Below are positions 7,262 through 12,127 of a DNA stretch of 12,127 nucleotides, piece after piece; the first letter of the stretch is position 1; each line of letters begins with the position of its first letter. A program made the position numbers and the translations under genes. The notes below the pieces were generated by a model. The model did not search any database. It saw only the letters and a list, made by a program, of their open reading frames with translations, and was not told where the DNA came from. Source of the DNA: [Eubacterium] saphenum (GTDB lineage Bacteria; Bacillota; Clostridia; Oscillospirales; Ruminococcaceae). The stretch lies in assembly GCA_004554555.1 (NCBI GenBank), contig SFLN01000058.1, positions 1 to 12,127 of the forward strand. The letters run 5' to 3'.

Positions 7262-7295
7262 AAAAACCGCGCTCGACAGCAAAATCAAGCGCGGT
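7262..7295 (-). terminator. Intrinsic terminator of metK
   Basis: An exact 8-bp stem, ACCGCGCT (7266-7273) and AGCGCGGT (7288-7295), with a 14-nt loop, starting 14 nt past the metK stop. In the minus direction it is followed by a T-run, a short CGCGG and another T-run. Confidence 0.8.
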
Positions 7296-7309
7296 AAAAC
7301 GTTTACAGA

Positions 7310-8482
7310 TTACAGATGTTTCTTGAGGTCAGCCACGCGGTCGGTTTTCTCCCAAGCCACGTTCAAATCTTCTCTTCCCATGTGACCGTATGCGGCGAGC
7401 TGCTCGTACTGCGGCTTTCTCAAATCGAGCGCCTTGATAATCGCGGACGGGCGAAGGTCAAACTCCTTGATAACCGCCTTTGCGATATCCTCGTCGGACA
7501 GCTTTCCCGTGCCGAACGTGTCCACCATAACGGAAACGGGGTTTGCCACGCCGATTGCGTAAGCGAGCTGGATTTCCGCTCTCTCGGCAAGTCCCGCGGC
7601 AACGAGATTTTTCGCTACATAGCGCGCCATATAAGCCGCCGAGCGGTCAACCTTTGTCGGGTCTTTGCCCGAGAACGCGCCGCCGCCGTGACGGGAATAG
7701 CCGCCGTAGGTATCGACAATAATTTTTCTGCCGGTAAGACCGCTGTCGCCCATCGGACCGCCGACAACGAAACGCCCTGTCGGGTTTACGAAGTACTTGG
7801 TGTTGTCGTCGAGAAGCTCCGCGGGAATTGTGGTTTTGATAACCTTTTCGATGATGTCCGCGCGGATTTGTTCAAGAGAAGCGGACGCGAGGTGCTGCGA
7901 GGAAACGACAACCGTGTCGATACGCGCGGGCTTGTTGTCGTCGTATTCAACGGTAACCTGCGTTTTTCCGTCAGGGAGAAGATACGGGATTTCGCCGCTC
8001 TTGCGAACCTCGGTGAGCTTTTTCGCAAGCTTATGCGAGAGGCTAATCGGCATCGGCATAAGCTCGGGAGTTTCCGAGCAAGCAAAGCCGAACATCATTC
8101 CCTGGTCGCCCGCGCCGATGTCAAAAGCGTTCTCGGAGCGCCCCTCGAGAGCGTTGTTCACGCCCATCGCGATGTCGGGGGACTGCTTGTCGAGCGTTGT
8201 CATAACGGAGCAGGTGTTCGCGTTGAAGCCGCTGTCGGGGCTGACGTAGCCGATATCCGTGACCACTTTTCTCACAAGTGACGGAATATCAATCTGCGCT
8301 GTTGTGGTAATTTCTCCCATAACCATAACCATACCCGTGGTTGCAGTCGTTTCACACGCAACGCGCCCCATGGGGTCTTGAGCCAAAATCGCGTCCAGAA
8401 CCGCGTCCGAAACCTTGTCGCAGAGCTTGTCGGGGTGTCCTTCGGTAACGCTTTCCGATGTAAACAGTTTTCTTGTCGTCAT
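7310..8482 (-). CDS. metK: S-adenosylmethionine synthetase
   Basis: 390-residue cytoplasmic methionine adenosyltransferase, which makes SAM from methionine and ATP with release of phosphate and diphosphate. Family signatures: SVTEGHPDK (residues 11-19, with H16), GAGDQGMMFG (123-132) and GGGAFSGKDPTKVDRS (266-281). Length is normal. I chose the ATG at 8480-8482 because AAAGGAA (8490-8496) is well placed and MTTRKLFTSESVTEGHPDK is the usual N-terminus. An in-frame ATG at 8518 lies inside the riboswitch terminator stem and is not credible. Transcribed alone from a SAM-I-controlled promoter and closed by a strong terminator. Confidence 0.97.
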   Translation of the reverse strand: MTTRKLFTSESVTEGHPDKLCDKVSDAVLDAILAQDPMGRVACETTATTGMVMVMGEITTTAQIDIPSLVRKVVTDIGYVSPDSGFNANTCSVMTTLDKQSPDIAMGVNNALEGRSENAFDIGAGDQGMMFGFACSETPELMPMPISLSHKLAKKLTEVRKSGEIPYLLPDGKTQVTVEYDDNKPARIDTVVVSSQHLASASLEQIRADIIEKVIKTTIPAELLDDNTKYFVNPTGRFVVGGPMGDSGLTGRKIIVDTYGGYSRHGGGAFSGKDPTKVDRSAAYMARYVAKNLVAAGLAERAEIQLAYAIGVANPVSVMVDTFGTGKLSDEDIAKAVIKEFDLRPSAIIKALDLRKPQYEQLAAYGHMGREDLNVAWEKTDRVADLKKHL

Positions 8483-8505
8483 TTTTTTCTTCCTTTCACA
8501 CAAAT

Positions 8506-8532
8506 AAAAAACGCTCACTTTAGGAGTGAGCG
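8506..8532 (-). terminator. Riboswitch-controlled terminator upstream of metK
   Basis: An exact 8-bp stem, CGCTCACT/AGTGAGCG (8512-8519 and 8525-8532), with a 5-nt loop and a T6 tract (8511-8506) in the minus direction. AGGAGTGA of the aptamer side (8546-8553) can pair with TCACTCCT (minus strand of 8522-8529) as an antiterminator that excludes the terminator. Confidence 0.9.
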
Positions 8533-8546
8533 GTAAAATCTACTGT

Positions 8547-8674
8547 CACTCCTCATCTTTCGATTAAAAAATCGCAGGATGTGGCACCTTGCTTATATAA
8601 TAAGTAGGTTGCCGGGCTTTTAAGGGACCAGTCCCCCGACAGATTATCTGCCTTCAGCCTCTCTTGATAAGGAA
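8547..8674 (-). ncRNA. SAM-I (S-box) riboswitch aptamer
   Basis: The minus-strand transcript carries the S-box landmarks in order: CTTATCAAGAGAGG (8671-8658), GGGACTGGTCCC, AAAAGCCCGGCAACC, AAGGTGCCA, TCCTGC, and AAAGATGAGGAG (8560-8549). P1 forms between TTCCTTATC and GATGAGGAG. The P1 3' strand overlaps the antiterminator. Binding SAM would therefore stabilise P1, free the terminator at 8506-8532 and stop metK transcription. This gives product feedback on SAM synthesis. Confidence 0.95.
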
Positions 8675-8681
8675 CACATAT

Positions 8682-8710
8682 AGTATAGCATATATTGTAT
8701 AGCTTGTCAA
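8682..8710 (-). promoter_or_regulatory. metK promoter
   Basis: On the minus strand TTGACA (8710-8705), a 17-bp spacer and TATACT (8687-8682), with TATG one base before the -10. The predicted start (about 8675) coincides with the 5' side of riboswitch helix P1. Confidence 0.9.
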
Positions 8711-8746
8711 GTGTTTTTTCGACAGCGAAAAAATTTCTTTTTCCTC

Positions 8747-8775
8747 TTGACAAATTGAGGAAGATGTGTTATAAT
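8747..8775 (+). promoter_or_regulatory. leuA promoter
   Basis: TTGACA (8747-8752), a 17-bp spacer and TATAAT (8770-8775): both hexamers are full consensus, with TGTG one base before the -10. It diverges from the metK promoter, with 36 bp between the two -35 elements. Confidence 0.92.
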
Positions 8776-8900
8776 CTCAGTAATGAATATTTTTCAAATG
8801 CGTTGAAGAGGAACAAGACCTTGCGCGCTTTTTCAGAGAGCTGCCGTTTGGTGCGAGGCAGCAGGGCAACAAGGAGATAACTCACCTCCGAGCAGAACAG

Positions 8901-8989
8901 GCGAAGGCGGCTTGAAGAACGGCGGCGAAGTCAGCTTGAAAAAACGGCGGTTGTGGCGGCAAGTTGACGTAAAGCGGCGGTTCGGCAAG
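8901..8989 (+). repeat. GGCGG-rich degenerate tandem repeats in the T-box linker
   Basis: Two close units of about 25 nt (8901-8925 and 8925-8950; shared core GCGAAG-x-C-x-GCTTGAA...CGGCGG) are followed by a weaker third (8956-8980). CGGCGGTT...CGGCAAG also recurs at 8945-8962 and 8975-8989. The block lies between stem I and the antiterminator of the leuA leader. Confidence 0.7.
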
Positions 8990-9098
8990 ATTTTGCGATT
9001 AGTCTGTTTCGGGAGCTCCCGTTAAAGAGCAGGTGTTTTATTGAACACCGTGAGGTGTAAAGCGTGAGCTTTGCGCGAACAAAAGTGGTAACACGGGT

Positions 9099-9134
9099 AA
9101 TTCTCGTCTTTTGATAAGAACGAGAATTTTTTTT
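9099..9134 (+). terminator. T-box terminator of the leuA leader
   Basis: AATTCTCGT (9099-9107) pairs with ACGAGAATT (9120-9128), followed by a T-run. The 5' arm overlaps the 3' side of the antiterminator, so the two structures exclude each other. Confidence 0.92.
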
Positions 9135-9152
9135 GTTTGAAAGGAGATTTTT

Positions 9153-10817
9153 ATGAAATTTGCAAACAAGTACAAAAGACGTTATTTTATGCCGCCGTTC
9201 CCCTGTCTCGACTGGACGAAAAAGGAGTACATCGACAAGCCGCCGGTTTGGTGCAGCGTGGATTTGCGCGACGGTAATCAAGCGCTGATTATCCCGATGA
9301 GTTTGGAAGAGAAGCTGGAGTTTTTCGGTTATCTCGTTAAGGTTGGCTTCAAGGAAATCGAAATCGGCTTCCCTGCGGCTTCCGAAACCGAGTATGAGTT
9401 CTGCCGCGCGCTGATTGAGAGAAACCTCATTCCCGACGACGTAACCGTGCAGGTGCTCACGCAGAGCCGTGAACACATCATCAAGAAAACCTTCGAGGCG
9501 CTGGAGGGCTGCAAGAACGCGATTGTTCACCTGTACAACTCAACCTCCGTTGCTCAGAGAGAACAGGTTTTCAAGAAGTCCAAGGAAGAAATTATCGAGA
9601 TTGCCACCACGGGCGCGAAGCTGCTGAACGAATATAAGGCGAAAACTCCCGGAAATTTCCGCTTCGAGTACTCCCCCGAGAGCTTCACCGGCACGGAACC
9701 CGAGTTCGCGATGGAAATCTGCAACGCGGTTATCGATATCTGGCAGCCGACTCCCGATAACAAGGTTATCATCAACCTGCCCGTAACCGTTGCCGAAAGT
9801 ATGTCGCACGTTTACGCGCAGCAGGTTGAGTATATGTGCAAAACGCTGCACAACAGGGAAAATCTGGTTATTTCGCTGCACCCGCACAACGACCGCGGCT
9901 GCGCTGTCGCTGATACCGAAATGGGACTGCTGGCGGGCGCGGACAGAGTTGAGGGAACGCTCTTCGGTAACGGCGAGCGCACCGGTAATGTCGATATCAT
10001 CACGCTGGCACTCAATATGTACACCCACGGCGTTGAGCCGAATCTCGATTTGACAAATCTGCCCGAGCTGTGCGCGGTTTACGAGAGATTGACGAGAATG
10101 ACCGTTTACGAGCGTATGCCGTACAGCGGACAGCTGGTGTTCGCGGCGTTCTCGGGTTCACATCAGGACGCTATCGCGAAGGGTATGAAGTGGCGCGAGG
10201 AGAAAAATCTCGAGCAGTGGAATGTGCCGTATATTCCGATTGACCCGCACGACCTCGGCAGAGAGTACGAGGGCGACGTTATCCGCATAAACTCGCAGTC
10301 CGGCAAGGGCGGAATCGGCTACATAATGGAGCAGAATTACGGGATTGTTATGCCCAAGAAGATGAGCGAGAATTTCGGCTATACGGTAAAGAGCGTTTCC
10401 GACCACGCACACAAAGAGCTGCACCCGTCCGAGCTGTACGATATTTTCAACAACACTTATGTAAATAAGACAACCCGCTTTGCAATCACCGAGGCACATT
10501 ATAAGCAGGGTGACTGCATTTCTGCCGAAGTTACCGTCAAGAAAGACGGTGAAACGAGAGTGCTCACGGGTACAGGCAACGGCAGACTGGACGCGGTTTC
10601 AAACGCGCTGAAGGAAGGCTTGGGCATCGATTACACCATTACAACTTACAGCGAAAATGCAACCGAGCTGGGCTCAAAGTCGAAGGCGATGTGTATGATA
10701 GGTATAACCGCCGCGGACGGCAAGGTTTATTGGGGCGCGGGAGTTGATACGGATATTATAAACGCGTCGATTTACGCGCTGGTTTCGGCGATTAATAATG
10801 CGGAAATTCTCGGCTAA
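9153..10817 (+). CDS. leuA: 2-isopropylmalate synthase, long form
   Basis: 554-residue enzyme that condenses acetyl-CoA with 2-oxoisovalerate, the first committed step of leucine biosynthesis, in the cytoplasm. The TIM-barrel HMGL-like domain shows VDLRDGNQALI (catalytic R39, metal ligand D40), FKEIEIGFPAASETE (67-80), and SLHPHNDRG with metal ligands H243 and H245, then LFGNGERTGN (270-279). The C-terminal part (about 430-550) fits the LeuA dimerisation/leucine-sensing domain. Length and the YFMPPFPCLDW-type N-terminus indicate the long, actinobacterial-style class, not the roughly 510-residue class. AAGGAG at 9141-9146 lies 6 nt before the ATG. No leuBCD follows, and a terminator ends the transcript. 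Regulation is by the leucine T-box upstream and probably also by leucine inhibition of the enzyme. Confidence 0.95.
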   Translation: MKFANKYKRRYFMPPFPCLDWTKKEYIDKPPVWCSVDLRDGNQALIIPMSLEEKLEFFGYLVKVGFKEIEIGFPAASETEYEFCRALIERNLIPDDVTVQVLTQSREHIIKKTFEALEGCKNAIVHLYNSTSVAQREQVFKKSKEEIIEIATTGAKLLNEYKAKTPGNFRFEYSPESFTGTEPEFAMEICNAVIDIWQPTPDNKVIINLPVTVAESMSHVYAQQVEYMCKTLHNRENLVISLHPHNDRGCAVADTEMGLLAGADRVEGTLFGNGERTGNVDIITLALNMYTHGVEPNLDLTNLPELCAVYERLTRMTVYERMPYSGQLVFAAFSGSHQDAIAKGMKWREEKNLEQWNVPYIPIDPHDLGREYEGDVIRINSQSGKGGIGYIMEQNYGIVMPKKMSENFGYTVKSVSDHAHKELHPSELYDIFNNTYVNKTTRFAITEAHYKQGDCISAEVTVKKDGETRVLTGTGNGRLDAVSNALKEGLGIDYTITTYSENATELGSKSKAMCMIGITAADGKVYWGAGVDTDIINASIYALVSAINNAEILG

Positions 10818-10843
10818 CCAAGCGCAGCGTTATAAATAATAAG

Positions 10844-10875
10844 AAAAGCTCCGTTTCTCGCGGAGCTTTTGTTTT
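10844..10875 (+). terminator. Intrinsic terminator of leuA, probably bidirectional
   Basis: An exact 10-bp stem, AAAAGCTCCG (10844-10853) and CGGAGCTTTT (10861-10870), with a 7-nt loop, followed by GTTTT. It lies between two convergent genes, and the reverse strand also has a T-containing tail, so it can serve the minus-strand membrane-protein gene too. Confidence 0.88.
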
Positions 10876-11290
10876 AGTCATCGTCATCGTAGTCCTTGAA
10901 TTTACCGTTAAATCGGGCGTTCTCATCGAAAAAGTTGTCGGGATTATCCTGCTTGAATTCAAAGCGATAAAGGCTTTCATCGGGGCTAACGGAAATCTGG
11001 TGCTTTTTGTCAAAATCTTCCTCGAAAAATCTCACGATAAATCTAAGCGCAAAAGCAAAAACCAGACAGAAAACCGCCGCGATGAAACCGCCGACGCTCC
11101 TTCCGAAATAACTCAATTTAACAACCGAAGCCGCAATCGAAATAAGTCCCGCGACAATTCCGACGATTGAAGCTGCGTTTGTGAGCTGCGGGCGGTTTTC
11201 GCCAAATCTTATAACCCTCGCGATAACGTAAATCATCATCACAACAAAAACAATCGCAGGTATGTGTAAAAGCAACAAAAGAGTTTCCAT
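10874..11290 (-). CDS. Small membrane protein of unknown function with acidic C-terminus
   Basis: 138 residues; I do not recognise a family. Three hydrophobic segments are visible, at about 3-25, 38-58 and 65-87, followed by a soluble tail of about 50 residues that is charged and ends in DYDDDD. No catalytic or metal-binding motif is evident and no cleavable signal peptide is apparent, so segment 1 probably stays as an anchor. A G-rich stretch (AAGGGGGG, minus strand of 11298-11305) is the only ribosome binding site candidate before the ATG. The start is uncertain by a few codons at most, because the next in-frame Met would remove most of segment 1. It has its own promoter (11316-11344), is divergent from nrdR and shares an inverted repeat with it. 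It converges on leuA. Confidence 0.75.
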   Translation of the reverse strand: METLLLLLHIPAIVFVVMMIYVIARVIRFGENRPQLTNAASIVGIVAGLISIAASVVKLSYFGRSVGGFIAAVFCLVFAFALRFIVRFFEEDFDKKHQISVSPDESLYRFEFKQDNPDNFFDENARFNGKFKDYDDDD

Positions 11291-11315
11291 AAATTTGCCC
11301 CCCTTTTTTTAAATA

Positions 11316-11344
11316 AGTATATCACAAACGCGTGCGCAATTCAA
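11316..11344 (-). promoter_or_regulatory. Promoter of the membrane-protein gene
   Basis: On the minus strand TTGAAT (11344-11339), a 17-bp spacer and TATACT (11321-11316), with TGTG one base before the -10. The -35 overlaps the left arm of the inverted repeat at 11340-11379. Confidence 0.7.
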
Positions 11345-11379
11345 CAATTTTCATAAAAAATTTTGTAGAAATTGTTGAA
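11340..11379. repeat. 11-bp perfect inverted repeat between divergent promoters
   Basis: TTCAACAATTT (11340-11350) and AAATTGTTGAA (11369-11379) are exact inverse complements 18 bp apart. The left arm overlaps the -35 of the minus-strand promoter and the right arm overlaps the -35 of the nrdR promoter. It is followed by only a partial T-tract on the plus side. It may be an operator or simply the two mirrored -35 regions. Confidence 0.75.
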
Positions 11380-11403
11380 ATATTTTTTAGTTTATGTTAT
11401 AAT
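11375..11403 (+). promoter_or_regulatory. nrdR promoter
   Basis: TTGAAA (11375-11380), a 17-bp spacer and TATAAT (11398-11403), with TATG one base before the -10. Confidence 0.8.
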
Positions 11404-11417
11404 ACAATATATAGTGT
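11402..11417 (+). promoter_or_regulatory. NrdR box (autoregulatory operator)
   Basis: ATACAATATATAGTGT matches the remembered NrdR-box consensus ACACWATATATWGTGT at 15 of 16 positions. It overlaps the last bases of the nrdR -10 and the expected start site. I see no second box at the usual helical spacings. Confidence 0.75.
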
Positions 11418-11445
11418 TTAATTCACTTTTGAAAGGAGTTCTTTT

Positions 11446-11898
11446 ATGAAATGTCCCGAGTGTGGTTGTGAGGAAAGCAAGGTTATCGATTCGCGACCGA
11501 CGGAAAACAAGGTTCGCCGCCGCCGCGAGTGCATACAGTGCGGCGCGAGGTTCACTACTTACGAAATTATCGAGGAAGTCCCGCTGATGGTCATCAAAAA
11601 GGACCACACCATCGAGCCGTTTGACCGCGAGAAGCTGGTTGACAAGCTTTGCCGTGCGACCGTCAAGCGCCCCGTTTCGCTGGAAACGATTGACAATATC
11701 GTTGAGGATATCGCAGCGGAGCTGAAAAATTCGCTCACCCGCGAGGTTACGTCGGACAAAATCGGCGAGGCTGTTTTAAAGAAGCTCAAGGAGGTTGACG
11801 ACGTGGCGTATGTCCGTTTCGCCAGCGTTTACCGCGATTTTAACGACGTTGACAGCTTTGTGAAAATCATTTCCGAGCTGAAAGATAAAAAAGTTTAA
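11446..11898 (+). CDS. nrdR: Transcriptional repressor NrdR
   Basis: 150-residue nucleotide-sensing repressor of ribonucleotide reductase genes. The N-terminal zinc ribbon has MKCPECG and ECIQCGARF (C3, C6, C29, C32), with the conserved DSRPTE and RRRREC stretches between. The ATP-cone domain (about 49-139) begins VIKKDHTIEPFDREKLV and includes VDDVAYVRFASVYRDF. Length is typical. AAAGGAG at 11432-11438 is 7 nt before the ATG. The NrdR box on its own promoter indicates autoregulation. No nrd genes are in the window, so its targets are elsewhere. No hairpin terminator is visible before the tandem promoters that follow, so readthrough into the downstream transcript is possible. Confidence 0.97.
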   Translation: MKCPECGCEESKVIDSRPTENKVRRRRECIQCGARFTTYEIIEEVPLMVIKKDHTIEPFDREKLVDKLCRATVKRPVSLETIDNIVEDIAAELKNSLTREVTSDKIGEAVLKKLKEVDDVAYVRFASVYRDFNDVDSFVKIISELKDKKV

Positions 11899-11917
11899 AA
11901 TTTTTTCAAAAAAGGTA

Positions 11918-11946
11918 TTGACAAACGGCAAAAGATGTGTTATAAT
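11918..11946 (+). promoter_or_regulatory. Tandem promoter P1, probably rRNA operon
   Basis: TTGACA (11918-11923), a 17-bp spacer and TATAAT (11941-11946), both full consensus, with TGTG one base before the -10. An A/T-rich tract precedes it, like an UP element. Confidence 0.85.
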
Positions 11947-12029
11947 CTTATGGTGTCACGGAGAGATTTGCGAAAACAAGCGAATTTCAAAGAATTTTAA
12001 AAATTTTTTAAAAAATTTGAAAAAAGTGC

Positions 12030-12058
12030 TTGACAAATGCAAAAAGATGTGATATAAT
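12030..12058 (+). promoter_or_regulatory. Tandem promoter P2, probably rRNA operon
   Basis: TTGACA (12030-12035), a 17-bp spacer and TATAAT (12053-12058), with TGTG one base before the -10. A tract of about 40 nt of A and T (11980-12022) lies upstream as a probable UP element. P2 is 112 bp downstream of P1. Confidence 0.87.
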
Positions 12059-12064
12059 AATCAA

Positions 12065-12127
12065 GTCGCCGCGAGAGAGCTAAAGAAAAGCGATTAAGCG
12101 AGTGACACCTGTTCCTTGAAAATTGAA
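12065..12127 (+). ncRNA. Start of a stable-RNA (probably rRNA operon) leader, cut by the window edge
   Basis: No open frame follows P2. The last bases read CCTTGAAAATTGAA, which resembles the short conserved sequence seen just before 16S rRNA in many Firmicutes. With paired consensus promoters and UP-like tracts, an rRNA operon beyond the edge is the likeliest reading. No mature rRNA is present here. Confidence 0.6.

Larger units (their letters stand above)
8782..9134 (+). ncRNA. Leucine T-box leader of leuA
   Basis: Stem I: lower pair GAGG (8808-8811)/CCTC (8885-8888); stem CCTTG (8819-8823)/CAAGG (8870-8874); AGAGAG bulge (8835-8840); distal stem GCTGCC (8840-8845)/GGCAGC (8857-8862) with a GGTGCGA loop. 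In the 3' specifier loop CTC (8881-8883), a leucine codon, is followed by A. Antiterminator: AAAAG (9081-9085)/CTTTT (9108-9112); bulge TGGTAAC (9086-9092), compared with consensus TGGNACC; second helix ACGGG (9093-9097)/CTCGT (9103-9107). TGGT suits a tRNA ending in ACCA, as tRNA-Leu does. Uncharged tRNA-Leu should stabilise the antiterminator and allow leuA transcription. The leader is long (about 370 nt to the ATG) because of an extra repeat-rich stretch at 8901-8990. Confidence 0.93.

Noticed and set aside
8553..8753. Short minus-strand frame across the metK upstream region
   Set aside because: It runs through the SAM-I aptamer and the metK promoter, so it is not a gene.
8695..8880. Short plus-strand frame at the start of the leuA leader
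   Set aside because: It begins upstream of the leuA promoter and ends in the T-box specifier loop, with no ribosome binding site. A leader peptide is not supported because the T-box explains the region.
1..12127. Mobile element, prophage, toxin-antitoxin or CRISPR content
   Set aside because: No transposase, integrase, terminal inverted repeats with target duplications, tRNA-end attachment sites or regularly spaced repeats were seen. The window is ordinary core metabolism with rich regulation.

Overview
The window looks like a chromosomal segment of an anaerobic, low-oxygen, Gram-positive Clostridia-type bacterium, probably Ruminococcaceae/Oscillospirales-like. The reasons are a trimeric [FeFe] hydrogenase of the NADH/ferredoxin type, AGGAGG-type ribosome binding sites, a SAM-I riboswitch, a T-box leader, and TRTG-extended -10 promoters throughout. 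I see no transposase, integrase, phage gene or CRISPR array, so this reads as core metabolism and not a mobile island.

Layout, left to right. (1) 1-117: the C-terminal end of an unidentified gene, closely followed by an M20-family carbamoylase/allantoate-amidohydrolase-like enzyme (135-1397). (2) 1399-2624: a promoter that overlaps the preceding terminator, then an iron-type alcohol dehydrogenase. (3) 2625-2818: two similar bidirectional terminators, one followed by a decayed copy of the 3' end of hydA. (4) 2819-7045, minus strand: hydC-hydB-hydA, an electron-bifurcating-type [FeFe] hydrogenase. (5) 7310-8482, minus strand: metK, preceded by a full SAM-I riboswitch. (6) 8747-10817, plus strand: a consensus promoter, a long leucine T-box leader and a long-form leuA. 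(7) 10874-11290, minus strand: a small membrane protein of unknown function. (8) 11446-11898, plus strand: nrdR with an NrdR box on its own promoter. (9) 11918 to the end: two tandem, near-consensus promoters with A/T-rich upstream tracts, apparently for an rRNA operon beginning just past the right edge.

How the genes work together: the hydrogenase disposes of electrons from NADH and reduced ferredoxin as H2 during fermentation, and the alcohol dehydrogenase is another possible NAD(P)H outlet. metK and leuA form a divergent pair whose two transcripts are each controlled by an RNA sensor: metK is shut off by SAM, and leuA is switched on by uncharged leucine tRNA. nrdR and the membrane-protein gene are also divergent, and an 11-bp inverted repeat places one arm on each -35 element. 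All eight promoters I can identify carry a TRTG extension upstream of the -10.

I found no clearly new biological system. The most unusual signals are the duplicated hydA tail with terminator, the GGCGG-repeat block inside the leuA T-box leader, the symmetric inverted repeat between the nrdR and membrane-protein promoters, and the serine in the HydA L1 motif.
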